The notes under the pieces are model-generated. The model was not told the origin of the DNA. It saw only the letters and a list, made by a program, of their open reading frames with translations, and ran no database searches. 64,000 nucleotides of DNA, from positions 18,389 to 82,388 of the forward strand of contig CAUEPS010000006.1 of the NCBI GenBank assembly GCA_959019775.1. The letters are read 5' to 3'. The stretch comes from an uncultured Collinsella sp. GTDB taxonomy: Bacteria; Actinomycetota; Coriobacteriia; Coriobacteriales; Coriobacteriaceae. Each line of letters opens with the position of its first letter. The stretch's first letter is position 1. The position numbers and the translations under genes are program-made. Positions 44,990 through 55,732 of this stretch are shown here, piece by piece.

Positions 44990-46501
44990 ATGGCTACGTT
45001 CTTTCCCGGTGAGTCCCACACGTTTTCGGAGTATCTGCTGGTCCCTGGCTACTCGTCCTCGCAGTGCATCCCCAACAACGTCTCTCTTAAGACGCCGCTG
45101 ACCCGCTTCAAGCGCGGTGAGAAGCCGGCAATCACCCTGAACATCCCCATGGTTTCCGCCATCATGCAGTCCGTCTCGGGCGTCGACATGGGTGTCGCGC
45201 TCGCTACCGAGGGTGGCCTGTCCTTCATCTACGGTTCCCAGAGCGCCGAGTCCGAGGCCGCTATGGTCAAGGCCGTCAAGGATCACAAGGCCGGCTTCGT
45301 TCAGTCCGATTCCACGCTGACCCCCGACATGACCATGGAGCAGGTCATCGAGCTCAAGGAGAAGACCGGTCACTCCACCATGCCGGTCACCGACGACGGC
45401 ACTCCCAAGGGTAAGCTCCTGGGTATCGTCACCAGCCGTGACTATCGCCCCAGCCGCGATGACCACCAGACGAAGGTCTCCGAGTTCATGACCCCGCGTG
45501 AGCAGCTCATCGTGGGCGACAAGAACATCAGCCTCAAGGTTGCCAACGACGTCATCTGGGACAACAAGCTCAACGCCCTGCCGATCGTCGACGACAACGA
45601 TCACCTCATGGGCATCGTTTTCCGTAAGGACTACGACAGCCACAAGACCAACCCCAACGAACTGCTCGACGGCGACAAGCGCTACATGGTCGGCGCCGGT
45701 ATCAACACCCGCGACTATGCCGAGCGCGTGCCGCTGCTCATCGAGGCCGGCGCCGATGTCCTGTGCATCGACTCTTCCGAGGGCTTCAGCGAGTGGCAGA
45801 AGCGCACCATCGAGTGGATCCGCGCCAACTACGGCGAGGACGTCAAGGTCGGTGCCGGTAACGTCGTCGACGCCGAGGGCTTCCGCTTCCTCGCCGACTG
45901 CGGTGCCGACTTCATCAAGGTCGGTATCGGCGGCGGCTCCATCTGCATTACCCGCGAGACCAAGGGCATCGGTCGTGGCCAGGCCACCGCGCTGATCGAC
46001 GTCTGCCGCGCCCGCGACGAGTACTACGAGGAGACCGGCGTCTACGTGCCCGTGTGCTCCGACGGCGGCATCGTCTACGACTACCACATGACGCTCGCCC
46101 TTGCCATGGGCGCCGACTTTATGATGCTGGGCCGTTACTTCGCTCGCTTTGACGAGAGCCCGACCGAGCGCGTCAACGTGAACGGTCAGTACATGAAGGA
46201 GTACTGGGGCGAGGGTTCTGCGCGTGCCCGCAACTGGCAGCGCTACGACCTGGGCGGCGCCGCGAAGCTCAGCTTCGTCGAGGGAGTCGACTCCTACGTC
46301 CCGTACGCCGGTTCCCTCAAGGACGGCGTGGGCGGCACGCTTTACAAGGTCAAGTCCACGATGTGCAACTGCGGTGCCCTCTCGATTCCCGAGCTCCAGG
46401 AAAAGGCACGCCTGACCCTGGTCAGCTCCACCTCGATCGTCGAAGGCGGCGCCCACGACGTTGTCGTCAAGGACTCCCAGCAAAGCGTCAGCTACCGCTA
46501 A
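44990..46501 (+). CDS. guaB: IMP dehydrogenase
   Basis: Oxidises IMP to XMP with NAD, the committed step to GTP. The 503-residue protein has the two CBS domains inserted in the TIM barrel (about 95-230), and the catalytic-loop cysteine C319 in [32 protein letters not shown] and [13 protein letters not shown] differ from the classical bacterial type and resemble the divergent IMPDH branch seen in Coriobacteria and some clostridia. ATG 44990 has AAAAAGGAG upstream. It stands as a single gene behind its own promoter, with repeat elements after its stop. Confidence 0.95.
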   Translation: MATFFPGESHTFSEYLLVPGYSSSQCIPNNVSLKTPLTRFKRGEKPAITLNIPMVSAIMQSVSGVDMGVALATEGGLSFIYGSQSAESEAAMVKAVKDHKAGFVQSDSTLTPDMTMEQVIELKEKTGHSTMPVTDDGTPKGKLLGIVTSRDYRPSRDDHQTKVSEFMTPREQLIVGDKNISLKVANDVIWDNKLNALPIVDDNDHLMGIVFRKDYDSHKTNPNELLDGDKRYMVGAGINTRDYAERVPLLIEAGADVLCIDSSEGFSEWQKRTIEWIRANYGEDVKVGAGNVVDAEGFRFLADCGADFIKVGIGGGSICITRETKGIGRGQATALIDVCRARDEYYEETGVYVPVCSDGGIVYDYHMTLALAMGADFMMLGRYFARFDESPTERVNVNGQYMKEYWGEGSARARNWQRYDLGGAAKLSFVEGVDSYVPYAGSLKDGVGGTLYKVKSTMCNCGALSIPELQEKARLTLVSSTSIVEGGAHDVVVKDSQQSVSYR

Positions 46502-46531
46502 GCGGCTTTCCCAAGCACCGCACCTTGCCGT

Positions 46532-46575
46532 TCAAACCGTCGCTCGCGTACCAAAGTACGCGTCGCTCCTCTTTC
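46532..46575. repeat. Dispersed palindromic intergenic repeat, copy 2
   Basis: Same two 20-nt blocks as at 38833-38877, here with a CAAA spacer. In this copy the surroundings extend into a longer imperfect palindrome (about 46505-46600) through TTGCCGT/ACGGCAA and ACCGCA/TGCGGT arms. It lies 30 nt after the guaB stop. Confidence 0.8.
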
Positions 46576-46660
46576 ACGGCAATCTGCGGTACTTGGAAAA
46601 CCCGTCCATGCTAGGACGATTAACAAATAGCGGTTGATTCACAACCACGTTATTTAGATA

Positions 46661-46695
46661 AAGCGAGATGCCTGCAAGTCGCAGGCATCTCGCTT
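46661..46695. terminator. Hairpin between guaB and leuS, terminator-like
   Basis: Perfect 15-bp arms (46661-46675 and 46681-46695) around AAGTC. A T-run is absent on the plus strand, so termination would be weak or need extra factors. It ends the guaB transcript or the minus-strand side. Confidence 0.6.
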
Positions 46696-46730
46696 GTCGT
46701 ATTTGCTATCATCATGCGAGTTAACGATGT

Positions 46731-46848
46731 GGCGGGGCGTTCTTACCTTTGCTCGCTGCAAGTTCCGCACGAGCCGAAGAGCACTTAATGTGCTCTTCGT
46801 GCGAGCAGGACTGTCCGCAGCAGCGAGCAAAGGTAAGAACGCCCCGCC
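46731..46848. repeat. 118-bp palindromic element upstream of leuS
   Basis: Outer arms 46731-46759 and 46820-46848 are a perfect 29-bp inverted repeat. Inside, CGAAGAGCAC and GTGCTCTTCG form a second perfect 10-bp hairpin around TTAAT. Its right end is 26 nt upstream of the leuS start. No T-box or T-run motif is present. Confidence 0.85.
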
Positions 46849-46874
46849 CCAACCGAGATAACAAAGGAGCTGAT

Positions 46875-49451
46875 ATGTGCGATTGCACAGATCATAAGGA
46901 CGAGATCCCTGCTTACGACGCGCAGGCCATTGAGTCCAAGTGGATGAAGGCCTGGGAGGACTCCAACCTCTTTGCCGTCGACACCGACGACAGCAAGCCC
47001 AAGAAGTACGTGCTCGAGATGTTCCCGTATCCGTCGGGCGACCTGCACATGGGCCACGCTCGCAACTATACCATCGGCGATGCTATGGCCCGTCAGGCCC
47101 GCATGCGCGGCTTTGACGTGCTGCACCCCATCGGCTTCGATGCCTTTGGCCTGCCTGCCGAGAACGCCGCCATCAAGCACAATACGCAGGCTGCCGCCTG
47201 GACGTATAAGAACATGGACCAGGCGCTCGCCACGATGAAGCGCATGGGCTTCTCCTACGATCTAGATCGCATGGTCAAGACCTGCAGCCCCGACTACTAC
47301 CGCTGGGGTCAGTGGATCTTTGAGAAGATGTGGGAAAAGGGCCTGGTCTACCGCAAGAAGAACCCGGTCAACTGGTGCCCCAACTGCAAGACCGTTCTGG
47401 CCAACGAGCAGGTCACCGAGGGCAAGTGCTGGCGCTGCGGCACCGAGTCCGAGAAGCGCGACCTTGAGCAGTGGTACTTCAAGATCACCGAGTACTCCCA
47501 GGAGCTGCTTGACGATCTGGAGAAGCTCCCCGGCTGGCCCGAGCGCGTCAAGCAGATGCAGGCCAACTGGATTGGCCGCTCCGAGGGCGCCGAGGTCGAC
47601 TTTACCCTGTGTGACCAGGATGGCGTGCCCATCGAGGGCGACGAGGGCAAGATCACCGTCTTTACCACGCGTGCCGATACCCTGTTTGGCGTCTCCTTCT
47701 TTGTCCTGGCTCCCGAGTACGCTCGTCTGCACGAGCTCGTCGAGGGCACGGAGTACGAGGAGGCCGTGACCAAGATCGTCGAGGACTCCAAGCATATCTC
47801 CGCCGTCGAGCGTGCCCAGGGCACCCTCGAGAAGCACGGTGCCTTTACCGGCCGCTACGTGGTGAACCCCGTCAACGGCGAGAAGGTTCCCGTGTGGGTT
47901 GCCGATTATGTTGTTGCCGACTACGGCACCGGCGCCGTCATGGCCGTTCCCTGCGGCGACCAGCGCGACTTTGAGTTTGCCCGCAAGTACGACCTGCCGA
48001 TCGTGCCGATCATCCTGGACGATGACGATCGCGCTGCCGTCGAGGCCAGCGGCGAGACCATCGATACCTTCCATGCCGATACCGTCGACTGGGATTGCGC
48101 CCACGCCGCCGAGGGCACGCTCGTCCAGTCCGGCAAGTACACTGGCATGCGCGGCGGTAAGCACTCCGAGGGCGAGGCTGCCATCGTGGCCGATCTCGAG
48201 GCCATGGGCTGCGGCCGTCGCAAGGTCGAGTTCCGCCTGCGCGACTGGCTCATCAGCCGCCAGCGCTATTGGGGCAACCCCATCCCGGCCATTCACTGCG
48301 AGCATTGCGGCATTGTGCCCGTGCCCGAGGACCAGCTGCCGGTGACGCTGCCCGAGAACCTGGACCTGGGCGCCGGCGAGACCCTTGCCGAGTGCAAGGA
48401 CTTCTACGAGACCACCTGCCCGGTCTGCGGCCGCCCGGCTAAGCGCGAGACCGATACCATGGACACCTTCACCTGCTCCAGCTGGTATTACCTGCGCTAT
48501 ACCGATCCGCACAACACCGAGCTGCCCTTCTCCCGCGAGGCGGCAGACCGTTGGATGCCCGTCGATAACTACATCGGCGGCATCGAGCACGCCATTCTGC
48601 ATCTGCTCTACAGCCGCTTCTTTACCAAGGCGCTGCGCGACCTGGGCCTGCTGAGCGTGGACGAGCCCTTTACCAACCTGCTGTGCCAGGGCATGGTCAA
48701 GGACGAGAACGGCGACACCATGTCCAAGTCCAAGGGCAACGTCGTGCCCCCGAGCTCGGTCATCGAGCCCTACGGCGCCGACACCATGCGTCTGGCGATC
48801 CTGTTTATCGCCCCGCCCGAGAAGGACTTCGACTGGGATCCCAAGGCCGTCGAGGGCGCCAACCGCTTCATTAAGCGCGCCTGGCGTATCGTGTGGCAGC
48901 TCGTCCAGTCCGGCGACGCCAACGTGGCCTTTGACAAGTCCGCGCTCGACGAGGTCGAGATGAAGCTTTATCGCGAGCGTCACCGCACCATTGCCAAGTG
49001 CACCGAGGACTTCGACCGCGGCCAGTTCAACACCGCGATCTCGGCTGTCATGGAGCTCGTCAACGCGGCGAGCGCCTACCTCAACGCTACTGAGGGCGCT
49101 GACCGCGACAAGGCCCTGTGCTACGGCGTGGCCAAGGATATCGTGAGCGTCCTTGCCCCCATCTGCCCGTTCTGGGCCGACGAGCTGTGGCACGAGGCAC
49201 TCGGCTGCGAGGGCAACGCGTACACCGCCGCCTGGCCCGAGTTCGACCTGTCTGAGTCCATCGAGGACACGGTGCAGATCGTTGTTCAGGTACTCGGCAA
49301 GGTCCGTGGTCGCATCGACGTCGCCCGCGACGCCTCCAACGAGGAGATGCAGGCTGCCGCCGAGGAGGCCGTTGCCAAGTGGCTTGAGGGCAAGACGGTC
49401 GTCAAGGCCATCTGCGTGCCTGGCAAGCTGGTTAACCTGGTGGTCAAGTAA
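46875..49451 (+). CDS. leuS: Leucyl-tRNA synthetase
   Basis: Charges tRNA-Leu with leucine. The 858-residue class I synthetase shows the HIGH motif as HMGH in [15 protein letters not shown] (near residue 50), a zinc-type [13 protein letters not shown] module, the CP1 editing domain (about 220-420, TTRADTLFG), and the KMSKS motif as TMSKSKGN near 614-621. ATG 46875 with AAAGGAG upstream is the start; longer frames read through the palindromic element. It is monocistronic, ending at a strong terminator. Confidence 0.97.
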   Translation: MCDCTDHKDEIPAYDAQAIESKWMKAWEDSNLFAVDTDDSKPKKYVLEMFPYPSGDLHMGHARNYTIGDAMARQARMRGFDVLHPIGFDAFGLPAENAAIKHNTQAAAWTYKNMDQALATMKRMGFSYDLDRMVKTCSPDYYRWGQWIFEKMWEKGLVYRKKNPVNWCPNCKTVLANEQVTEGKCWRCGTESEKRDLEQWYFKITEYSQELLDDLEKLPGWPERVKQMQANWIGRSEGAEVDFTLCDQDGVPIEGDEGKITVFTTRADTLFGVSFFVLAPEYARLHELVEGTEYEEAVTKIVEDSKHISAVERAQGTLEKHGAFTGRYVVNPVNGEKVPVWVADYVVADYGTGAVMAVPCGDQRDFEFARKYDLPIVPIILDDDDRAAVEASGETIDTFHADTVDWDCAHAAEGTLVQSGKYTGMRGGKHSEGEAAIVADLEAMGCGRRKVEFRLRDWLISRQRYWGNPIPAIHCEHCGIVPVPEDQLPVTLPENLDLGAGETLAECKDFYETTCPVCGRPAKRETDTMDTFTCSSWYYLRYTDPHNTELPFSREAADRWMPVDNYIGGIEHAILHLLYSRFFTKALRDLGLLSVDEPFTNLLCQGMVKDENGDTMSKSKGNVVPPSSVIEPYGADTMRLAILFIAPPEKDFDWDPKAVEGANRFIKRAWRIVWQLVQSGDANVAFDKSALDEVEMKLYRERHRTIAKCTEDFDRGQFNTAISAVMELVNAASAYLNATEGADRDKALCYGVAKDIVSVLAPICPFWADELWHEALGCEGNAYTAAWPEFDLSESIEDTVQIVVQVLGKVRGRIDVARDASNEEMQAAAEEAVAKWLEGKTVVKAICVPGKLVNLVVK

Positions 49452-49481
49452 GCGCTGCGCGCATAGTTGACGTGCTATAGG

Positions 49482-49516
49482 CGAGGGGCGATCCGGCTGG
49501 GTCGCCCCTCGTTTTT
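49482..49516 (+). terminator. Terminator after leuS
   Basis: Perfect arms CGAGGGGCGA (49482-49491) and TCGCCCCTCG (49502-49511), then TTTTT. Intrinsic terminator 31 nt after the leuS stop. Confidence 0.92.
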
Positions 49517-49602
49517 CATGCACCTGTCCTGGTACCTGCGGTTAATTGTTCTATTCTTGTGGAGAACCTGTGCTCACGCTGACCTGCGGGTTTGCGTTGT
49601 GG

Positions 49603-49631
49603 TTGCACGTTTGTGCAGGTATTGGTATAGT
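49603..49631 (+). promoter_or_regulatory. Promoter of the rimP-nusA-infB operon
   Basis: TTGCAC (49603-49608), exact 17-nt spacer, TATAGT (49626-49631). Both hexamers match the housekeeping consensus in four or five positions. It is the only good promoter in the gap before rimP and predicts a leader of about 70 nt. Confidence 0.78.
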
Positions 49632-49658
49632 TTGCTTGCAAATGAAGTTGTAATTGAA

Positions 49659-49690
49659 AGAAGTGGGGTTTCGGCCCCGCTTCTTTTTTG
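49659..49690 (+). terminator. Leader hairpin with T-run ahead of rimP (possible attenuator)
   Basis: Arms AGAAGTGGGG (49659-49668) and CCCCGCTTCT (49675-49684), one wobble pair, followed by TTTTTT. It lies between the promoter and the rimP start, so it would terminate or attenuate the operon rather than end an upstream gene. Confidence 0.7.
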
Positions 49691-49709
49691 TATGGATGGA
49701 GGTGCCGCA

Positions 49710-50204
49710 ATGGTCAAGACCAAGACCGAGCAGGCGATCATCGACGCGCTCGAGGCCGTTGCTCCCCAGCACGATGTCGACATCGTAGACGTTGAGCTCG
49801 TGGGTGCCACCAAGGCCCCCTGCGTGCGTGTGCGCATCGAGGGTGCCGAGGGTCAGAGCCTGTCGCTCAACGATGTCACGGCCAACACCAAATGGGTCGG
49901 CGATGTGATTGAGGAGCTCGACCCCATCTCTTCGAGCTATACGCTCGAGGTGTCGAGCCCGGGTATGGCGCGCCCGCTGCGCCGCCCGAGTGACTTTGCC
50001 CGCTTTGTGGGCGAGAACTGCGAACTCACCTCCACCGCCACCGAGGGTCGTCGCAAGTACGCCGGCAAGATTGCCGCCGCCACCGAGACGAACGTGACCC
50101 TCGAGTTCGAGGACGGCGAGTCCGTCACCCTCGATTTCTCTGATGTTAAAAAGTGCAAGTTGAAGCCCACCTATGACTTCAAGCCCGCGAAGGAAGGAAA
50201 GTAA
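49710..50204 (+). CDS. rimP: Ribosome maturation factor RimP
   Basis: A 164-residue factor for 30S subunit maturation. The N-terminal alpha/beta domain has VDIVDVELVGATKAPCVRV and LEVSSPGMARPLR, the RimP signature (SPGxxRPL); the C-terminal SH3-like barrel follows. ATG 49710 has GGAGGT 6 nt upstream. It is the first gene of the operon, directly before nusA, the normal bacterial order. Confidence 0.94.
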   Translation: MVKTKTEQAIIDALEAVAPQHDVDIVDVELVGATKAPCVRVRIEGAEGQSLSLNDVTANTKWVGDVIEELDPISSSYTLEVSSPGMARPLRRPSDFARFVGENCELTSTATEGRRKYAGKIAAATETNVTLEFEDGESVTLDFSDVKKCKLKPTYDFKPAKEGK

Positions 50205-50205
50205 G

Positions 50206-51453
50206 ATGGCAGCATCCGACATGATGTCCGCCCTGATGGAGCTTTGCCAGGAGAAGCACATCGACCAGCTCTACCTGATCGACCGCCTGGAGCAGTCGCT
50301 CGCCAAGAGTTATGCCGAGATCCTGCATCTTGAGTGGGGCGCCAAGGTGACCATCGACCGCACCACCGGCAAGATCTACGTTTACCGTCTGGAGCCGATC
50401 GACGATTCCATGGACGAGGAGGGCAACTTCACCGAGTTCGAGGAGATCGACGTCACTCCCAAGAATACGAGCCGCATCGCTGCCCAGCACGCCAAGGCCG
50501 AGATCAACGCCATCGTGCGCAACTCCGCCCGCGAGCAGATCTACGAGGAGTTCTCCGGCCGCATCGGTGACCTCATCAGCGGTACCGTGCTGCAGTCCAC
50601 GCCCGACTTCACGATCGTCAAGATTCGCGAGGGCGTCGAGGCCGAGCTTCCGCACTTCGACCAGCGCCGTTACGAGAACGAGCGCAACGAGCGTCCGATG
50701 GGCGAGCGCTACCTGCACAACCAGCACATCAAGGCCGTGATCATCGACGTTCGCGACCCCAACTCCAACCTGCAGCCGGTTCGTGGCGAGCACAGCCGTC
50801 CGCCGATTGTCATCTCCCGTACCCACCCCGAGCTCATGCGTCGTCTGTTTGAGCAGGAGGTGCCCGAGATCTATGAGGGCACCGTCCAGATCAAGTCGAT
50901 CGCCCGCGAGCCCGGCCAGCGCTCCAAGGTCGCTGTCCACTCGCTCGACGATCGCCTGGATCCCGTGGGCGCCTGCGTCGGCCCCAAGGGCAGCCGTGTT
51001 CGCGCCGTCGTGGGCGAGCTCCGTGGCGAGCGCGTCGACGTCATCCTGTGGGATGCCGATCCGGCCGTCTACGTCGCAAACGCTCTGTCGCCCGCCAAGG
51101 TCACCCGCGTCCTTATCGACGAGGAGAAGGCCTATGCCGGCGTCATCGTGCCCGACGACCAGCTGTCCCTCGCCATCGGCAAGGAGGGCCAGAACGCCCG
51201 TCTCGCCGCGCGCCTGACCGGCTGGCACATCGACATCAAGTCCGAGACCCTTGCCGCCGACATCCTCAAGAACGTTCCCGTTCACGAGGAGCCCGCCGCC
51301 GACCTGATCGGTGACGAGGAGGACGACGACGTCCGTCGCTGCGAGTACGTGTCCGAGGACGGCATCCAGTGCCGCAACCAGGCCCGTCCCGGCTCCCGTT
51401 TCTGCGGTGTCCACGACACCGACGCCTTCGATGATGCGGAGGACCTGATCTAG
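50206..51453 (+). CDS. nusA: Transcription elongation/termination factor NusA with Cys/His-rich tail
   Basis: Binds RNA polymerase and RNA to control pausing and termination. In order: N-terminal polymerase-binding domain (about 1-125), S1 domain (about 130-200), KH1 and KH2 (about 205-345) with [12 protein letters not shown] and [18 protein letters not shown]. The last 40 residues carry C-x9-C-x10-C-x2-H (RRCEYV..QCRNQ..FCGVH), a likely zinc-binding module. No separate ylxR gene lies before infB, unlike many actinobacteria. ATG 50206 has AAGGAAAG upstream. Length 415. Confidence 0.95.
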   Translation: MAASDMMSALMELCQEKHIDQLYLIDRLEQSLAKSYAEILHLEWGAKVTIDRTTGKIYVYRLEPIDDSMDEEGNFTEFEEIDVTPKNTSRIAAQHAKAEINAIVRNSAREQIYEEFSGRIGDLISGTVLQSTPDFTIVKIREGVEAELPHFDQRRYENERNERPMGERYLHNQHIKAVIIDVRDPNSNLQPVRGEHSRPPIVISRTHPELMRRLFEQEVPEIYEGTVQIKSIAREPGQRSKVAVHSLDDRLDPVGACVGPKGSRVRAVVGELRGERVDVILWDADPAVYVANALSPAKVTRVLIDEEKAYAGVIVPDDQLSLAIGKEGQNARLAARLTGWHIDIKSETLAADILKNVPVHEEPAADLIGDEEDDDVRRCEYVSEDGIQCRNQARPGSRFCGVHDTDAFDDAEDLI

Positions 51454-51462
51454 CGCGCGGTC

Positions 51463-51483
51463 GCGCCGGGCGGGTCCCGGCGC
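51463..51483. other. Hairpin in the nusA-infB gap
   Basis: Perfect 8-bp GC arms GCGCCGGG/CCCGGCGC with a 5-nt loop. No T-run follows, so it is more likely an mRNA stability or processing element than a terminator inside the operon. Confidence 0.45.
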
Positions 51484-51544
51484 ATACCCCACGCTCGTTC
51501 AGTCTCTAGGCACCCAAGGTGCCAGAAAGGGTAGGTGAAGTCAT

Positions 51545-54259
51545 ATGGCAAAAGTCCGTGTGTCCACCCTGGCCAAAGAGTTCGGCATGACCTCCAAGGA
51601 ACTGATGGGTCATCTCGCCGAAATGAAGATTCCCGCTAAGTCCGCTTCCTCCGCTCTGGAGGACGCCTATGTCGCCATGGTCCGCAAGCAGCTCGCCTCG
51701 GTGATCGAGGCCCGCGCCCAGGAAGTCGAGGCCGCCAAGCTGGCCGAGGAGCAGGCCGCTGCCGCCGAGGAGGCAGCACGCGCTGCCGAGGCAGAGCGCG
51801 AGCGCATCGCCGCCGAGAAGGCACGCGAGGAGGAGCGCCGCCAGTTCGCCGCCGCCCAGGCTGCCGAGGAGGCCGCCCGCGCCGAGGCCGAGGCTAAGAA
51901 GAAGGCCGAGCAGGAGCGCCTTGCCCGCGAGAAGGAGGAGGCTGCCCGCGAGGCCCAGCGCCGCGCCGTCCCCGCTTCCGACTCCGGTTCGCGTTTCCGT
52001 TCGCTGCTCGACCAGATCGCCGCACAGGAGACCGTGCTCAAGGAGAAGAAGGACGCCGAGGAGAAGGCCAAGGCCGAGCGCGCTGCCGAGCGCGGCAACC
52101 GTCGTGGCGGCAACAACGACCGTCGCGGTGGCCGTCGAGGCGACCGCAACGCCTCCGACAACAACTCCGAGCGCAACGCCTCCGAGAGCCGTCCGCACAG
52201 CCATCGCACCAATGCCAGCAACAACGTCGCTGCCGGCATGGACTTCCCCAACCCCGACAAGCAGGGCAAGGGCAAGAAGCGCAAAGGCGGTCACAACAAC
52301 GAAGAGGACCACTACAGCCGCATGGCTCGCGAGGCCGAGGAGTACAGCCGCGAGAAGGTGCTCGAGGAGGCTCGTGCCGCCGTCGAGGAGGCCTCTCGCG
52401 AGTCCACCGGTCGCCGCAAAAAGCGCAAGGAGAAGCGCGAGCGCGAGGCCGCAAAGGCTCAGGAAGAGCGCAAGATTGAGGAGGCGCTGGCCCAGGGCGT
52501 GAACCCCGAGGAGCTCGACGCCATCAAGGTCTCCCAGGGCGTTACCGTCCAGGAGCTCGCCGAGGCGCTCGACGTTCCGGCCAACGACATCATCAAGCGC
52601 TTGTTCCTGCTGGGCACGCCGCTTACCATGACGCAGTCCATGTCCGACGACCTCGTCGAGCTCGTTGCCGACGACCTGGGCCGCCAGATCAAGATCATTA
52701 CCCCCGAGGAGGAGAACACCTTCTCGTTCTACGACGATCCCGCCGACCTTAAGCCGCGCGCCCCAGTCGTCACCGTCATGGGCCACGTCGACCACGGCAA
52801 GACGAGCCTGCTCGACGCCATCCGTCACACCGGCGTCGCTGCCGGCGAGGCGGGCGGCATTACGCAGGCCATCGGCGCTTCGCAGGTCATGATCAACGAC
52901 CGCAAGATCACCTTCATCGATACCCCCGGTCACGCCACCTTTACGGCCATGCGTGCCCGCGGCGCCAAGGTGACCGATATCGTCATCCTGATCGTGGCTG
53001 CCGACGACGGCGTCATGCCCCAGACCATCGAGTCGATCAACCACGCCAAGGCCGCCGGCGTACCCATCGTCGTCGCCGTCAACAAGATCGATAAGCCGGG
53101 TGCCAACCCCGACCGCGTGCGCCAGGAGCTCACCGAGTACGGCATCATCCCCGAGGAGTGGGGCGGACAGAACATGTTCGTCAACATCTCGGCCAAGCAG
53201 AAGATCGGTATCGACGACCTGCTCGAGACCGTGCTGCTCCAGGCCGACGTGCTCGAGCTCAAGGCCAACCCCGATACGTTCGCATCGGGTAACGTCCTCG
53301 AGGCTAAGCTCGACAAGGGCCGCGGCTCGGTTGCCACCGTTCTCGTGACCCGCGGCACCCTGCGCGTGGGCGACACGCTGGTCGCCGGCCTCACCTATGG
53401 CCGCGTCCGTGCCATGCTCGACCCCAAGGGCAACGCCGTCACCGAGGCCGGTCCTTCCGACGCCGTCGAGATCCTGGGCCTGCAGTCCGTCCCCAACGCC
53501 GGCGATGAGTTCCGCGTGTTCGAGGACGAGCGCGAGGCGCGTGCGCTGGCCGACGAGCGTTCGCTCAAGGCCCGTATCGAGGAGCAGAGCCGCGTGAAGC
53601 ACGTGACGCTCGAGAATCTCTTCGAGACCATCGCCGACGCCGAGGTCAAGGAGCTCAACCTGATCATCAAGGCCGACGTCCAGGGCTCCATCGAGGCCCT
53701 TCAGGACTCTCTCGACAAGATGGATCAGTCTGAGGTGCGCATCAACACGATCCACTCCGCCGTTGGTGCCATCAACGAGACCGACGTCGTCCTGGCCGAC
53801 GCCTCCAACGCCATCATCATCGGCTTTGGCGTCCGTCCCGACGGCAAGGCCCGCTCCGCTGCCGAGCGCGAGGGCGTCGAGATCCGTTGCTACGACGTCA
53901 TCTACAAGTGCCTCGAGGACCTCGACGCTGCCCGCATCGGTATGCTCAAGCCCACCGAGGTCGAGGTCTCCACGGGTACTGCGACCGTTCTGGACACCTT
54001 CAAGGTGCCCAAGGTCGGTATCGCCGCCGGTGTCCGCGTCGAAGAGGGCGAGATCGCCGCGACCGATTCCGTACGCCTGGTGCGCGACGGCATCGTGGTC
54101 TTCAACGGCAAGATCGCCTCGATGCGCCACTACAAGGACGAGGCCAAGAGCCTCAAGAGCGGCTCCGAGGGCGGTATTGGCCTGGAGAACTTCCAGGACA
54201 TCAAGCCTGGCGACACCATTGAGGGCTACCGCATCGACCAGGTTGCCCGTACCGAGTAG
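51545..54259 (+). CDS. infB: Translation initiation factor IF-2
   Basis: The GTPase that brings initiator tRNA to the 30S subunit. The 904-residue length is typical for actinobacteria: a winged N-terminal IF2N domain ([20 protein letters not shown]), a long charged, low-complexity linker (about 60-320) rich in E, A, K and R, a second IF2N-like region, then the G domain with GHVDHGKTS (from residue 413), DTPGHATF and NKIDKPG, and domains II-IV. ATG 51545 is preceded by AGGTGAAGTCAT. Next in the operon is rbfA. Confidence 0.97.
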   Translation: MAKVRVSTLAKEFGMTSKELMGHLAEMKIPAKSASSALEDAYVAMVRKQLASVIEARAQEVEAAKLAEEQAAAAEEAARAAEAERERIAAEKAREEERRQFAAAQAAEEAARAEAEAKKKAEQERLAREKEEAAREAQRRAVPASDSGSRFRSLLDQIAAQETVLKEKKDAEEKAKAERAAERGNRRGGNNDRRGGRRGDRNASDNNSERNASESRPHSHRTNASNNVAAGMDFPNPDKQGKGKKRKGGHNNEEDHYSRMAREAEEYSREKVLEEARAAVEEASRESTGRRKKRKEKREREAAKAQEERKIEEALAQGVNPEELDAIKVSQGVTVQELAEALDVPANDIIKRLFLLGTPLTMTQSMSDDLVELVADDLGRQIKIITPEEENTFSFYDDPADLKPRAPVVTVMGHVDHGKTSLLDAIRHTGVAAGEAGGITQAIGASQVMINDRKITFIDTPGHATFTAMRARGAKVTDIVILIVAADDGVMPQTIESINHAKAAGVPIVVAVNKIDKPGANPDRVRQELTEYGIIPEEWGGQNMFVNISAKQKIGIDDLLETVLLQADVLELKANPDTFASGNVLEAKLDKGRGSVATVLVTRGTLRVGDTLVAGLTYGRVRAMLDPKGNAVTEAGPSDAVEILGLQSVPNAGDEFRVFEDEREARALADERSLKARIEEQSRVKHVTLENLFETIADAEVKELNLIIKADVQGSIEALQDSLDKMDQSEVRINTIHSAVGAINETDVVLADASNAIIIGFGVRPDGKARSAAEREGVEIRCYDVIYKCLEDLDAARIGMLKPTEVEVSTGTATVLDTFKVPKVGIAAGVRVEEGEIAATDSVRLVRDGIVVFNGKIASMRHYKDEAKSLKSGSEGGIGLENFQDIKPGDTIEGYRIDQVARTE

Positions 54260-54270
54260 GGGGTAGCGCT

Positions 54271-54681
54271 ATGAAGCAAACGCAGGCAACCCGCCGTCTG
54301 GGCGAGCAGCTTCGCGAGAAGCTCGGTTATATCCTGCTCTTTGAGGTTTCCGATCCGCGTCTCGACCTGGTCACCTTGACCGCGGTCGAGGTCGCGGTGG
54401 ACCGTTCGTTCGCGCGCGTGTACGTGTCGTGCGACGCGAGCCGCTACGACGAGGTCATGGAGGCGCTTGCCAGCGCCAAGGGCCGCATCCGTAGCCTGTT
54501 GGCCCGCTCGCTCGATTGGCGCGTCACGCCCGAGCTCGATTTTCGCATCGATCGCTCGACCGATGAGGCCGAGCGCATCACGCGCGCTCTGGAAAACGTT
54601 CCCGCCACGCTTGCGATCGAAAAGGACGAGGACGGCTATCCCATAGCGGATGCCGCCCAGGAGGCAGCTTTAGATGAGTAA
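54271..54681 (+). CDS. rbfA: Ribosome-binding factor A
   Basis: A 136-residue KH-fold factor needed for 30S maturation and cold growth. Motifs are RRLGEQLREKLGYILLFEVSDPR and the conserved TLTAVEVAVDRSFARVYVS; the C-terminal LDFRIDRSTDEAERI is typical. It starts 11 nt after infB and overlaps the DHH phosphoesterase gene by 8 nt. Confidence 0.93.
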   Translation: MKQTQATRRLGEQLREKLGYILLFEVSDPRLDLVTLTAVEVAVDRSFARVYVSCDASRYDEVMEALASAKGRIRSLLARSLDWRVTPELDFRIDRSTDEAERITRALENVPATLAIEKDEDGYPIADAAQEAALDE

Positions 54682-55717
54682 TTCCGCCGACCTCGCATCG
54701 TGCGAGTCTGCAGATATTCAGCGACGCATCCTCGAGCTCATCGAGGATGCGTCCTCCATTGCGATTTCGGGACATACGTCTCCCGATGGCGACGCCCTGG
54801 GCTCCGTGCTTGGTCTGGGCTTATCGCTTATGAAGTTTTTCCCCAACAAGGACATTGCCCTGCTGCTGGCAGACGATGACCCGGTTCCGCGCATCTACCG
54901 CTTTATGGAGGGCGCCGACCGTCTGGTGCCGGCATCTGCGTATACCGGCAATCCGGACCTGTTCATCTCGGTGGACGTGCCGGTCGTCGAGCGTCTGAAC
55001 AACTCCGCCGAGGTGCTCCGCCGCTCGTCGCATGTGGTGTGCTTCGATCACCATCCGGCGCGTGAGGAATTTGCCGAGCTGAGCCTGAGGTGCGTCGGCG
55101 CCGCGGCCTGCGCCATGATCATCGACCGCTTTTTGGACAATTGCGGCATTGTGGCTCGCAACGGTGTCGCGACCTGCCTGCTGTGCGGCCTGGTGACCGA
55201 TACCGGTCGTTTTCAGTACCAAAACGCCGATGCCGCTGCGTTCCATGCCGCCTCGCGCCTGGTCGCGCACGGTGCCGATCCGGCGCGCGTCGCGCTCGAG
55301 GTCTACCAGAGCATGCGCGTAGAGTTCTTGCATCTCAAGTCCATCGTTATGGGTCGTATCAAGACCGTGGCGCACGGTCGCGTGGCATATAGTTATGCGT
55401 ACCAGAGCGACCTCGAGGCCTGCGGCGTCACTTCGGATGAGTGTGACGGTCTGGTCGATGTGGTGCGTTCGGTGATGGGCGTTGAGGTCTGCCTGTTCCT
55501 AAAGGGCATCGAGGGCGATACCAAGGTGCGCGGCAACCTGCGCTCCAAGGGTGACCTCGATGTGTCCGAGATCGCTGCCAACTTTGGCGGTGGCGGGCAT
55601 CATGCCGCCGCCGGCTTTTCCAACAACGGAACGATTCGCGAGACGCTCGCCGTGGCACTTCCCATGCTGGCCGAGCTGGTGGGGGAGGATCCCGCTTCGG
55701 TGACCGTCGAGCTCTAA
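54674..55717 (+). CDS. nrnA: DHH-family phosphoesterase (NrnA: nanoRNase / pAp phosphatase)
   Basis: A 347-residue enzyme that degrades 2-5-nt RNAs and/or dephosphorylates pAp. DHH motifs appear in order: SGHTSPDGDALGS, CFDHHPA, VTDTGRFQYQN, and the DHHA1 part GGGGHHAAAGF near the end. These bind two Mn ions. It overlaps the end of rbfA, and the truB gene follows 15 nt later. It could also take part in c-di-NMP breakdown products, but no such link is visible. Confidence 0.9.
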   Translation: MSNSADLASCESADIQRRILELIEDASSIAISGHTSPDGDALGSVLGLGLSLMKFFPNKDIALLLADDDPVPRIYRFMEGADRLVPASAYTGNPDLFISVDVPVVERLNNSAEVLRRSSHVVCFDHHPAREEFAELSLRCVGAAACAMIIDRFLDNCGIVARNGVATCLLCGLVTDTGRFQYQNADAAAFHAASRLVAHGADPARVALEVYQSMRVEFLHLKSIVMGRIKTVAHGRVAYSYAYQSDLEACGVTSDECDGLVDVVRSVMGVEVCLFLKGIEGDTKVRGNLRSKGDLDVSEIAANFGGGGHHAAAGFSNNGTIRETLAVALPMLAELVGEDPASVTVEL

Positions 55718-55732
55718 CTTTTTGGATGGTAC

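Noticed and set aside
46749..46874. N-terminal extension of LeuRS through the palindrome
   Set aside because: LeuRS homologues begin near MCDCTDH-type starts; AAAGGAG directly precedes ATG 46875.
46600..46874. T-box leader for leuS
   Set aside because: The conserved T-box sequence and a following terminator are absent; only palindromes are seen.
47262..49523. Long minus-strand frame opposite leuS
   Set aside because: Low-complexity G/L/V/D-rich translation caused by codon bias in leuS.
51506..54130. A very long open frame on the minus strand opposite infB
   Set aside because: It mirrors the regular E/A/R/K-rich codons of infB. Composition is unnatural and it has no ribosome site or family motif; infB is unmistakable.
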